Below the pieces are notes generated by a model, which was given only the letters and a program-made list of their open reading frames with translations, ran no database searches and was not told the DNA's origin. A DNA stretch of 57,867 bases from Donghicola sp036139795 (lineage in GTDB: Bacteria; Pseudomonadota; Alphaproteobacteria; Rhodobacterales; Rhodobacteraceae). This document shows, piece by piece, positions 48,673 to 56,697 of this stretch. Positions within the stretch are counted from its first letter, which is position 1. Each line of letters opens with the position of its first letter. A program made the translations under genes and the position numbers. Location: the NCBI GenBank assembly GCA_036139795.1, contig JAYZYX010000017.1, positions 1 through 57,867 on the forward strand, written 5' to 3'.

Positions 48673-49769
48673 GTCTGTATCTTTCCCATTTGAAGATGTC
48701 CCATTTTCGTTCGCACCGGCGGGCGGAGATGTTTTGTGATGGGCGGCCGGTGGCGCTGTTCGGGGCGAATGGGGCAGGTAAGACTAATATTCTTGAGGCT
48801 GTGTCCTTGTTTTCGCCGGGGCGGGGGATGCGGCGGGCCTCGGCTGAAGAGATGACGCGGCGGCCTGAGGCGCTGGGGTGGAAGCTACGTGGGGTGTTGC
48901 GCCATTTGGGGCAGGACCATGAGGCAGAGATTTGGTCCGAAGGCGGTAGCGCACGGCAGTTGCGGCTGAACGGCAAGGGCGCTTCGCAGTTGGCATTGGG
49001 GCAGATCGCGCGGGTGCTGTGGTTGGTGCCTGCGATGGACCGTCTGTGGATCGAGGGGGCTGAAGGGCGACGTCGGTTTCTGGACCGGATGGTCATGAGC
49101 TTTTTTCCCGCGCATGGCGAGGTGTCCCTGACCTATGAGAAAGCGATGCGTGAGCGGAACCGTCTGTTGAAGGATCAACGGCGGGATGGCTATTGGTACG
49201 CTGCGCTTGAGGCGCAGATGGCCGAAGCGGGCACACAGATCATGGAGAACCGCCGGTTGGCTTTGGCCCGTGTTGCCGCTGCGCAGCGCGATGCAGAGAC
49301 GGCTTTTCCTGTGGCCGACTTGGCGCTGGTTGAGGCGGAAGACGTGGATGGGGATGATCTTGCGGCAGGTTTTGCCGCAAGTCGGGCGCGCGATCTGGCG
49401 GCGGGGCGGACCTTGATCGGGCCTCATCGCACGGATTTGCACGGGGTTTATGCGGCAAAGGATGTGCCAGCCAAGGATTGCTCGACCGGCGAGCAGAAGG
49501 CTTTGCTGATTTCGCTTATTCTGGCGAACGGGCGGGCGTTGGCGCAGGACTTTGGCGCGCCGCCGATTTTGCTGCTGGATGAGGTCTCGGCGCATCTGGA
49601 TGCGGGGCGCCGCGCGGCGCTTTACGATGAGGTCTGCGCTTTGGGGGCTCAGGCGTGGATGACTGGCACAGGGCCGGAACTGTTTACGGAATTTAAAGAC
49701 CGCGCCCAGTACTTTGAGGTGTTGGATGAGGCTGGTGCCAGCGCGGTTGCCGAGAAGGATTTGAAATGA
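48666..49769 (+). CDS. recF: DNA replication and repair protein RecF
   Basis: A 367-residue SMC-like ATPase that loads RecA at gapped DNA. Walker A GANGAGKT at residues 33-40, the start LYLSHLKMSHFRSHRR, FLDRMVMSFFPAH, the signature STGEQKALLISLILANG and Walker B PPILLLDEVSAHLDAGRR are all present. The frame extends to 48573, but the family N-terminus begins at ATG 48666, six bases after AGGA. Confidence 0.96.
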   Translation: MKGLYLSHLKMSHFRSHRRAEMFCDGRPVALFGANGAGKTNILEAVSLFSPGRGMRRASAEEMTRRPEALGWKLRGVLRHLGQDHEAEIWSEGGSARQLRLNGKGASQLALGQIARVLWLVPAMDRLWIEGAEGRRRFLDRMVMSFFPAHGEVSLTYEKAMRERNRLLKDQRRDGYWYAALEAQMAEAGTQIMENRRLALARVAAAQRDAETAFPVADLALVEAEDVDGDDLAAGFAASRARDLAAGRTLIGPHRTDLHGVYAAKDVPAKDCSTGEQKALLISLILANGRALAQDFGAPPILLLDEVSAHLDAGRRAALYDEVCALGAQAWMTGTGPELFTEFKDRAQYFEVLDEAGASAVAEKDLK

Positions 49770-50182
49770 AAAGCAATCGCGTGACCTTGATTACTTTGGG
49801 GGTCAAGGATCTGGAACGCGCCCGCACCTTTTATGAGGCTTTGGGCTGGGTCGTAGGGCAGGCGCAGACTGGCGTGGTGTTCTTCGATATGAATGGCGCC
49901 AAGCTGGGGCTTTATGATTTGGCCGAACTGGCGAAGGATCTGGGACGCGCGCCTGAGGATTTGGGCGCTGGGGCGATGACGCTGGCCCAGAACTTTCCGA
50001 CTGAGGCGGATGTGGATGCCGCTTATAGCGCCGCATTGGCCGCTGGTGCGCGCCCTTGCAAAGCGCCCGAAAAAGTATTCTGGGGTGGCTATTCGGGAAC
50101 CTATGCGGATCCTGATGGGCATATCTGGGAGGTGGCAATGAACCCCTTCTGGCCACTGGATGAAGAAGGGCGCCTTGCGTGA
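49766..50182 (+). CDS. VOC (glyoxalase/bleomycin-resistance) superfamily protein
   Basis: A 138-residue single VOC module: VTLITLGVKDLERARTFYEALGW, then FFDMNGAKLGLYD and GYSGTYADPDGHIWEVAMNPFW with the metal-position Glu near the end. Members are metal-dependent isomerases, dioxygenases or binding proteins; the substrate cannot be told. It overlaps recF by four bases (ATGA) and the exporter gene by four (GTGA), so it is read through from the dnaN-recF operon. Confidence 0.9.
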   Translation: MKSNRVTLITLGVKDLERARTFYEALGWVVGQAQTGVVFFDMNGAKLGLYDLAELAKDLGRAPEDLGAGAMTLAQNFPTEADVDAAYSAALAAGARPCKAPEKVFWGGYSGTYADPDGHIWEVAMNPFWPLDEEGRLA

Positions 50183-50799
50183 CATTGGGGTTTGTTGATC
50201 TGGCGCTGTATTGCGGCGCCTTGTTTGTGTTGTTCCTGACGCCCGGCCCGGTGTGGGTCGCGCTGGTGGCGCGGGCCTTGTCGGGGGGCTTTCACGCCGC
50301 TTGGCCTTTGGCGCTTGGGGTGGCCATAGGCGATGTGCTTTGGCCGTTGCTGGCGGTGCTGGGGGTCGCGTGGATCGTTCAGACTTATGACGGATTTCTG
50401 GAAATCCTGCGCTGGGTGGCGGCGGTGGTCTTTATCGCGATGGGCGTCGGCCTGATCCGCCATGCCGAGACCGTTCTGAGCGCTGATAGTCGCCTGACGC
50501 GACCCGGCGTCTGGGCAGGCTTTGTGGCAGGGATGGCGGCCATTCTTGGGAACCCCAAGGCGATCCTGTTTTACATGGGGATGTTGCCGGGCTTTTTTGA
50601 CCTGAGCCGCGTAACCGCTTGGGATATCGCGGCGATTTGTGCGATTTCTGCTCTGGTGCCGATGATCGGCAACCTGATCTTGGCAAGCTTTGTGGGCCGT
50701 GTGCGCAAGCTGTTGCAAAGCCCCTCTGCCTTGCGGCGAACAAACCGGATCGCGGGCGGATTGCTGATTGCTGTTGGTTGCTTGATCCCCTTTTTGTGA
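50179..50799 (+). CDS. LysE/RhtB family amino-acid exporter
   Basis: A 206-residue inner-membrane protein with about six helices. The N-terminal LYCGALFVLFLTPGPVWVALVARALSGGF and the middle GFVAGMAAILGNPKAILFYMGMLPGFFDL carry the family's TPGP and NPK signatures. Members export amino acids or their analogues; the substrate here is unknown. It starts with GTG overlapping the VOC gene stop. Confidence 0.92.
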   Translation: MTLGFVDLALYCGALFVLFLTPGPVWVALVARALSGGFHAAWPLALGVAIGDVLWPLLAVLGVAWIVQTYDGFLEILRWVAAVVFIAMGVGLIRHAETVLSADSRLTRPGVWAGFVAGMAAILGNPKAILFYMGMLPGFFDLSRVTAWDIAAICAISALVPMIGNLILASFVGRVRKLLQSPSALRRTNRIAGGLLIAVGCLIPFL

Positions 50800-51092
50800 G
50801 ACTGGATTACGGCAGGCCGCTGCAAACCTGTTTCATACAGGCATTTTTCGCCGCGTTTGAGCGGCGGAAATATCGTGCGTCTTCTGGTTAACGTGCGCGA
50901 TATTCTCATTTTCCCCAGATGTGGTTCCTTTTGCCGGAAGCAGGCACCTCAATTGCGGTTTTTCGGGTTGGCTTGCAGCATGTTTTCCCGCTCTGCCGGG
51001 ATTCGCGAAAAGACCCCTATATCTTGGTCATTTGCGTGACAAACACATCAACTCCTTGTAAAAAAGCGGGTAAAGAACAAGGGGAACCCTGC
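50800..51092 (+). promoter_or_regulatory. Spacer between the exporter gene and gyrB
   Basis: CCTGT (50827-50831) and ACAGG (50837-50841) followed by CATTTTT make a plausible terminator for the recF-VOC-exporter transcript. A second stem, CGCCGC / GCGGCG (50849-50866), follows. The remaining about 220 bases must hold the gyrB promoter; the gyrB frame is open through part of it but has no family match before ATG 51093. Confidence 0.5.
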
Positions 51093-53510
51093 ATGTCCGA
51101 TACCGCATCGCGTCCTGAAGAATATGGCGCCGATTCTATCAAAGTTCTCAAGGGCTTGGAGGCCGTTCGTAAGCGTCCCGGTATGTATATCGGCGACACC
51201 GACGATGGCAGCGGTCTGCACCACATGGTGTATGAGGTCGTGGACAACGGCATCGATGAGGCGCTGGCCGGTCATGCGACGGCTGTTACCGTTAAACTTC
51301 ACGCAGATAACAGCGTTTCCGTACGCGATAACGGGCGCGGAATTCCGGTGGATTTGCACCAGGAAGAAGGCGTCAGCGCTGCCGAAGTGATCATGACCCA
51401 GCTGCACGCGGGTGGTAAGTTCGATAGCAACTCTTACAAGGTCTCGGGCGGTTTGCACGGGGTGGGTGTTTCGGTTGTGAACGCCCTGTCGGATTGGTTG
51501 GAACTGCGCATCTGGCGGAACGGTAAAGAGCATTTCGCAAAGTTCGTTCGCGGTGAAACTTCCGAACATCTGCGTGTGGTCGGCGATGCCGACGGCGAGC
51601 GTGGCACCGAAGTGCGGTTCCTTGCCTCGACCGACACGTTCTCTAACCTGGAATACAGCTTTAAAACGCTGGAAAATCGCCTGCGGGAATTGGCGTTCCT
51701 GAACTCGGGCGTGCGGATTATCCTTGAGGATGAGCGCCCCGCAGAGCCGCTCCGGGCCGAGCTGTTCTATGAAGGCGGCGTGCGCGAGTTCGTGAAATAT
51801 CTGGACCGTAGCAAGACGCCGGTGATGACCGATCCGATCTTTATGACAGGTGAGAAAGACGGCATCGGCGTAGAAGTCGCCATGTGGTGGAACGACAGCT
51901 ACAACGAGATGGTGCTGCCCTTCACCAACAACATTCCCCAGCGTGACGGCGGCACGCACATGGCCGGTTTCCGCGGCGCGCTGACCCGCACGATCAACAA
52001 CTACGCGCAGACTTCGGGCATCGCGAAGAAGGAAAAAGTGACCTTCTCTGGCGATGATGCCCGCGAAGGCCTGACCGCCGTGCTTTCGGTCAAGGTGCCG
52101 GACCCCAAATTCAGCAGCCAGACCAAAGACAAGCTAGTCAGCTCTGAGGTGCGTCCCGCCGTGGAAAGCCTGATGAACGAAAAGCTGGCCGAGTGGTTCG
52201 AAGAGAACCCGAATATCGCCAAGCAGATCGTCGGCAAGATAATTGAGGCTGCTCTGGCCCGTGAAGCGGCCCGTAAGGCCCGCGAACTGACACGCCGTAA
52301 AACCGCGATGGACGTGAACTTTCTTGCGGGCAAGTTGAAGGATTGCTCGGAAAAAGATCCGGCGAAGACCGAACTTTTCCTCGTCGAGGGTGACTCGGCG
52401 GGTGGTTCGGCGCAGACCGGTCGCGATCGGGGCACGCAGGCGATTTTGCCGCTGAAAGGTAAAATCCTGAACGTGGAACGCGCCCGTTTTGACCGGATGC
52501 TGTCCAGCCAAGAGATCGGCAACCTTGTGATGGCGCTTGGCACCGGCATCGGCCGGGATGAGTTCAACATCAACAAGCTGCGGTACCACAAGATCGTCAT
52601 CATGACCGATGCGGACGTGGACGGTGCCCACATCCGGACGCTGCTGCTGACATTCTTTTACCGTCAGATGCCTGAATTGATTGAGGGTGGATACCTCTAC
52701 ATCGCGCAGCCGCCGCTGTACAAAGTGGCGCGCGGCAAGTCCGAGGTGTACCTCAAGGACCAGTCCGCGATGGAAGAATATCTGATCGCCCAAGGTGTTG
52801 AAGGCGCGGTCCTGCGCATGGGCAACGGCGAAGAGATCATCGGTCAGGACCTGATCCGCGTGGTCGAAGAGGCACGCAGCGTCAAACGCATTCTGGATGC
52901 CTTCCCGACCCATTACCCCCGCAATATCCTTGAGCAGGCCGCCATTGCAGGCGCCTTTGTTCCCGGTGCGGTGGATGCGGACCTGCAAGGCATGTGTGAT
53001 CGCGTGGCGGCCCGTCTGGACGTTGTGGCGCTGGAATATGAGCGTGGCTGGCAAGGCCGACCCACGCAGGACCGCGGCATGCGCCTGACACGTATTCTGC
53101 GCGGTGTGGAAGAGGCACGGACGCTGGACGGCCCCGTTCTGCGCTCTGGTGAGGCACGCCGCGTTGGCACCCTGACCCAGTCGTTGCAGGACGTCTATGG
53201 CAAGCCCGCCAAGCTGATCCGCAAGGACCGCGAGCAGTGGATTTATGGCCCGCTGGACCTGTTGGCTGCCATCCTGTCCGAAGGCGAAAAGGGTCTGTCG
53301 CTGCAGCGTTATAAGGGTCTGGGCGAGATGAACCCCGAGCAGCTGTGGGAAACCACGCTGGACCCGAATGCCCGCACTCTGCTGCAGGTGAAGATCGACG
53401 ATATGGCTGAGGCTGACGATCTGTTCACCAAACTGATGGGCGACGTGGTAGAACCGCGCCGCGAGTTCATCCAGCAGAACGCTCTGAGCGTGGAAAATCT
53501 GGACTTCTGA
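51093..53510 (+). CDS. gyrB: DNA gyrase subunit B
   Basis: ATPase subunit of gyrase, which introduces negative supercoils. The 805-residue protein has the GHKL ATPase domain (RKRPGMYIGDTDDGSGLHHMVYEVVDNGIDEAL, VRDNGRGIPV, GGLHGVGVSVVNAL), the TOPRIM domain (ELFLVEGDSAGGSAQ, MTDADVDGAHI) and the C-terminal QRYKGLGEMNPEQLWETT. The open frame starts at 50919; ATG 51093 (MSDTASRPEEYG) with AAGGGGA is the family start. Confidence 0.98.
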   Translation: MSDTASRPEEYGADSIKVLKGLEAVRKRPGMYIGDTDDGSGLHHMVYEVVDNGIDEALAGHATAVTVKLHADNSVSVRDNGRGIPVDLHQEEGVSAAEVIMTQLHAGGKFDSNSYKVSGGLHGVGVSVVNALSDWLELRIWRNGKEHFAKFVRGETSEHLRVVGDADGERGTEVRFLASTDTFSNLEYSFKTLENRLRELAFLNSGVRIILEDERPAEPLRAELFYEGGVREFVKYLDRSKTPVMTDPIFMTGEKDGIGVEVAMWWNDSYNEMVLPFTNNIPQRDGGTHMAGFRGALTRTINNYAQTSGIAKKEKVTFSGDDAREGLTAVLSVKVPDPKFSSQTKDKLVSSEVRPAVESLMNEKLAEWFEENPNIAKQIVGKIIEAALAREAARKARELTRRKTAMDVNFLAGKLKDCSEKDPAKTELFLVEGDSAGGSAQTGRDRGTQAILPLKGKILNVERARFDRMLSSQEIGNLVMALGTGIGRDEFNINKLRYHKIVIMTDADVDGAHIRTLLLTFFYRQMPELIEGGYLYIAQPPLYKVARGKSEVYLKDQSAMEEYLIAQGVEGAVLRMGNGEEIIGQDLIRVVEEARSVKRILDAFPTHYPRNILEQAAIAGAFVPGAVDADLQGMCDRVAARLDVVALEYERGWQGRPTQDRGMRLTRILRGVEEARTLDGPVLRSGEARRVGTLTQSLQDVYGKPAKLIRKDREQWIYGPLDLLAAILSEGEKGLSLQRYKGLGEMNPEQLWETTLDPNARTLLQVKIDDMAEADDLFTKLMGDVVEPRREFIQQNALSVENLDF

Positions 53511-53537
53511 GGCGCTTTGCCCGTCCCATGACCAAAA

Positions 53538-53573
53538 AGAAACGACGCGCCAGATGATGGCGCGTCGTTTTTC
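53538..53573. terminator. Bidirectional terminator between gyrB and the HExxH gene
   Basis: AACGACGCGCC (53541-53551) and GGCGCGTCGTT (53559-53569) form a perfect 11-pair stem with a 7-base loop. TTTTTC follows on the plus strand, and TTTCTTTTT on the minus strand. Confidence 0.93.
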
Positions 53574-53597
53574 AATTCAGCAAGTAATGGCGTAGCG

Positions 53598-54428
53598 TTA
53601 GTGCGTGTGCACTTCTGCTTTCGCGCCTTCTTTTGCGAGTGCGGCCTCTGCGGCGGCTTGCAATTCAGCCACAATGGCGGCTTCTTCCTTGGCGAAACGG
53701 GGGCAAACGCGTGCCTCTTTCGCGTAGGTCGCGGGGTTGTCGATCAGACGGTTTTTCTTGATCGTCGCCGCCTCCAGAGGTTTCAGCATATCCAGCAGGT
53801 TGTTCTGGATGTCTGCCTCTAGCGCCGCCAGCTGCATTTTGTCGGTCACGTCAGGCTGGCGCATGGAATAGGTTTCACCGCGCAGCGTCCGCGCAAGGCT
53901 CTTTTCCAGCAGGGCCGTCGCGTCAGCGATATAGGTGTTGTAGTACACCACATGCTGGCTTTCATGCTGGAGGGTCACGTTATATTCACAGCTGCCTTTG
54001 TGAAGCCTGCTTTTAACCCAGACCAGCGGCTGCTCGATCCCCATGGTGACGCGGGCTTCTTTCAGGCGCAGACAGGAGTTGTCGCCTTGGCTGAGGCGCT
54101 GCCATTCCAGCTCGATATCGGGGGCGTAGATCATCTTGGTGAAGCCCCAGACGCGGAACATGTAGGCCTTGTCCACTTCGACACCGCGGGGCATGCGCCG
54201 CACCAGTTTCGCGGGCTCATCAATGCGCGTGATAGTCAACGCTGGCGCTTCGTTGCATCGCGCGATTAGGGACTCTGCCTGCGCAGGCAGTCCTGCCAGC
54301 ATCAGTAATCCAGAAAGCGCCGAAAGAACCTTCGTCCGGTTGGTCGAAAATAAACGACCTGTGTTGAAATTAGATTTCAGGAAAAGAGAGAAATACTCGG
54401 AAAGGCGAACACCAGTGGAATCGACCAT
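53598..54428 (-). CDS. Secreted HExxH protein (putative zinc protease), copy 1
   Basis: A 276-residue exported protein with an unusually long N-terminal part before the hydrophobic signal segment (VLSALSGLLMLAGLPAQAES, about 34-53). The mature protein has CEYNVTLQHESQHVVYYNTYIADA, whose HESQH fits the zinc-metalloprotease HExxH motif, and a late IDNPATYAKEARVCPRF. Layout resembles DUF922-type predicted secreted Zn proteases, which I infer but cannot prove. The C-terminal tail is Ala/Glu-rich and ends HTH. It is a diverged duplicate of the next gene, separated by a terminator, so each copy is probably transcribed on its own. Confidence 0.72.
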   Translation of the reverse strand: MVDSTGVRLSEYFSLFLKSNFNTGRLFSTNRTKVLSALSGLLMLAGLPAQAESLIARCNEAPALTITRIDEPAKLVRRMPRGVEVDKAYMFRVWGFTKMIYAPDIELEWQRLSQGDNSCLRLKEARVTMGIEQPLVWVKSRLHKGSCEYNVTLQHESQHVVYYNTYIADATALLEKSLARTLRGETYSMRQPDVTDKMQLAALEADIQNNLLDMLKPLEAATIKKNRLIDNPATYAKEARVCPRFAKEEAAIVAELQAAAEAALAKEGAKAEVHTH

Positions 54429-54500
54429 GAGGCTACCTAATTATTTTTCGGCACACTAGCAGTCTGATTCAGAAAGAGAAATGCGGTATTTGCAAAGAAA

Positions 54501-54530
54501 AGGCGATTTTCGTGCAACCGAAAATCGCCT
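54501..54530 (-). terminator. Terminator between the two HExxH genes
   Basis: AGGCGATTTTCG (54501-54512) and CGAAAATCGCCT (54519-54530), 12 perfect pairs with a 6-base loop, followed on the minus strand by TTTTCTTT. It ends the transcript of the copy-2 gene. Confidence 0.9.
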
Positions 54531-54554
54531 GTTTTTATGGGCCTTCGCGGTGAA

Positions 54555-55220
54555 CTACCGGCAAGACGCAAACTCACGTCGGTAATTGCTAGGCGTGTCC
54601 ATGTGTTGGTCCTTCTTGTCCGCAATCGCGTCATACTTACGATTTATGGCATGAAGAATTTGCGTGACTGAGTTACGTATTTGCGCCTGTGCTTGTGCTG
54701 TCGAGCGACCGTTGTTTAGCATAACATATCCATTCTTACCCAACATCTTGGGGAAATTGGATTTCACTCCGATTTTGAATTGCGCAAGATATGTATTGTG
54801 ATTTTTTACATGCTCCAGTTCATGCCGCATGGTGATCTTGTATTCACAGCTATTCACCCGAATAGATGGATTGATCCAGATCCTCGGTGGGATTTCACCA
54901 GCGCGAACTGTAACTTCACGCATCCGAAGGCAGCTGCCCTGAGAGGTGGAAACCACGTCCCAGCTGATCTGCGCCGCGAACTGACGCTTTAGAACAGTCA
55001 GACCTTGAACCCGCCAGCCGGCACGCATCTTCTTGGCGTAGGCTTCAGGACGCTGGGTGGTCAGTTGGGCAGGTACTTGGTTTGCCACAACCTTGATTAC
55101 AGGGGCTTTTGCGCATTGCGCAGCCAGTGAGCTACCTGCTTGCGCAGCAGGACTGCCCGCCGAAAACGCAACAACGACAGCGAAAGCCAGGCCGGCAATT
55201 TTCTGTACGGTGTGTCGCAT
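54555..55220 (-). CDS. Secreted HExxH protein (putative zinc protease), copy 2
   Basis: A 221-residue exported protein with a normal signal peptide (RHTVQKIAGLAFAVVVAFSAGSPAAQA). The mature part parallels copy 1: RVQGLTVLKRQFAAQISWDV, SCLRMREVTVRAGEIPPRIWI, SCEYKITMRHELEHVKNHNTYLAQF with HELEH as the HExxH motif, and a C-terminal MDTPSNYRREFASC. It looks like a secreted or periplasmic metallopeptidase of the DUF922-like type (inference). The leader has a short stem-loop at 55245-55263. Confidence 0.75.
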   Translation of the reverse strand: MRHTVQKIAGLAFAVVVAFSAGSPAAQAGSSLAAQCAKAPVIKVVANQVPAQLTTQRPEAYAKKMRAGWRVQGLTVLKRQFAAQISWDVVSTSQGSCLRMREVTVRAGEIPPRIWINPSIRVNSCEYKITMRHELEHVKNHNTYLAQFKIGVKSNFPKMLGKNGYVMLNNGRSTAQAQAQIRNSVTQILHAINRKYDAIADKKDQHMDTPSNYRREFASCR

Positions 55221-55818
55221 CTTAATCCCTTTCGCTTCGCTGGGGCCTCATCGGTCATGAGGCTTATGGAAGTTACGAATTAAGATTGGATTTCATTTCG
55301 GAGTTTATCTAGTACCCTTGTCCGAAAGAGCATCGTGGTACGTTTTTGCACGGGTGGGTGTAAAAGAGTTACGGCCCTTCTCTAAAACTTTTTCAAATGA
55401 TCCGTTGATATACCCCAAGGGGTATGACCCCACTCTACTGACACCAGACTCACTCTGAATGCGTCCACGAAATTGGCCTATGAAATGCAACTATAGAATT
55501 GCGAAAATCAGAAATGCGGTAACCAAAATTTCCATACCGACGCGATGGATACACAACTACGATAGTTATCTATACTAACGAATAGTTCCGATATATCCGA
55601 AAATTTTCGGGATTTTGATGCGGAAACGGGCGGTCAGCGCCTTAAAAACTTGGCGCAAACCGTCACAGGGTCCGATCTGCGGCTCTGATAGTGCGATTTT
55701 TCACTTATGTGATTCGTTTCCGGTCTCAGGGCAGAGGCGGGTTTGCACGCGGCACTTGTCATCCGGCGCGCCTCAATTTGAAGGCGCGCTAGGAGCAGAC
55801 CGAACCATCACCAAGGCG
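55221..55818. other. Gene-poor AT-rich gap with several palindromes
   Basis: About 600 bases without a convincing gene, AT-rich in 55260-55620. It contains a leader stem GCCTCAT/ATGAGGC (55245-55263) for the copy-2 HExxH gene, the operator-like ATACCCC-AA-GGGGTAT (55410-55425), a perfect palindrome CCGAAAATTTTCGG (55597-55610), and a GC-rich stem GCGCGCCT/AGGCGCGC (55766-55773 with 55782-55789) just past the IclR stop that may end that transcript. Confidence 0.55.
55410..55425. promoter_or_regulatory. Operator-like palindrome ATACCCC-AA-GGGGTAT
   Basis: Perfect 7-base arms around a 2-base centre. The shape matches operators of the CsoR/CstR copper- or persulfide-sensing repressors, but no such regulator or target gene is in the window. 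It lies 190 bases upstream of the copy-2 HExxH gene (-). Confidence 0.45.
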
Positions 55819-56598
55819 CTAGAGATCGGGGTGGGTACCGCCCAAACGCTCGGTCAGGTCGTTGGCGGCTTTGCGCACATGCTGGCCGATCTCGTCAATA
55901 CGCGCGGCGTCCAGACGCGCCGCAAGCCCAGAGACAGAGATGGCGCAGACGGCCTCGCCTTGCGGCGACCAGACCTCGGCGGCGACGCAACGCAGACCGG
56001 TGACGTGTTCTTCGTCGTCCAGCGCATAGCCACGGGCGCGGGTCTTTTCGATGTCTTTCAGGACTTCATCGGGATTGCGCAGGCTCTTGGCCGTCATGCG
56101 TGGCAGTCCCGCGCGGGTGACCAGCGACAGGATATCCTCGTCCCGCCAAGTCGAGACGATGGCTTTGCCCATACCGCTACAAAACACTGGAACCCGTCCG
56201 CCGGGGGGCGAGATGGCGCGCATGATTTCACGGCTTTCCACCTGAGAGACCGTGATCAACTGGTCATCATCCAGAATCCCGAGGTTCGCCGTTTCACGTG
56301 TGGCGTCCCGCAGGCGACGTAGAAACGGCAACGCTGGCGCGATGTAATTGCGCCGACGGCCAAAGGCGCTGCCGACGGTAAAGGCTTCGCGTCCCACGTG
56401 CCAAAGGTTGGTCTCGGTCTCGAACTGGGTAAAGCCGTGCTGCTCGAGGGTGGTCAGCAGGCGGTGCGTTGTCGAGACAGCCAGACCGGTGCTTCGCGCC
56501 AGATCGGATACCCGCAACCCATCATCTGAACGCGCCAGTTTTTGCAACAGGCCAAGCGCACGACTGACGGACTGTACCCCGTCTTTGGGTGATTTCAT
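55819..56598 (-). CDS. IclR family transcriptional regulator
   Basis: A 259-residue regulator with an N-terminal winged helix (VQSVSRALGLLQKLARSDDGLRVSDLARSTGLAVSTTHRLLTTLEQHGF) and a C-terminal effector domain (VFCSGMGKAIVST, RARGYALDDEEHVTGLRCVAAEVWSP, AICSISVSG-like end). The frame extends upstream to 57207 but only antisense to glcB; ATG 56598 is the family start. It diverges from malate synthase G, so it probably senses a glyoxylate- or acetate-linked metabolite and controls glcB (inference). Confidence 0.92.
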   Translation of the reverse strand: MKSPKDGVQSVSRALGLLQKLARSDDGLRVSDLARSTGLAVSTTHRLLTTLEQHGFTQFETETNLWHVGREAFTVGSAFGRRRNYIAPALPFLRRLRDATRETANLGILDDDQLITVSQVESREIMRAISPPGGRVPVFCSGMGKAIVSTWRDEDILSLVTRAGLPRMTAKSLRNPDEVLKDIEKTRARGYALDDEEHVTGLRCVAAEVWSPQGEAVCAISVSGLAARLDAARIDEIGQHVRKAANDLTERLGGTHPDL

Positions 56599-56622
56599 TT
56601 TCGGACCCTCCCTTTCCGCATA

Positions 56623-56648
56623 GTGAAAAAGTAATTTCAATTTCTCAC
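56623..56648. promoter_or_regulatory. Candidate IclR-type operator between the regulator gene and glcB
   Basis: An imperfect inverted repeat, GTGAAAAA (56623-56630) opposite TTTCTCAC (56641-56648), in the 99-base divergent region. Its place, 25 bases from the regulator start and 50 from glcB, suits control of both genes. Confidence 0.5.
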
Positions 56649-56697
56649 ACTGCAAGAGAGATCGCGCTATCTGACGTGTAGTTAATTGGAGGACGCC

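Noticed and set aside
55615..56322. Plus-strand 235-codon frame
   Set aside because: Mostly antisense to the IclR gene, with no start signal or family pattern.
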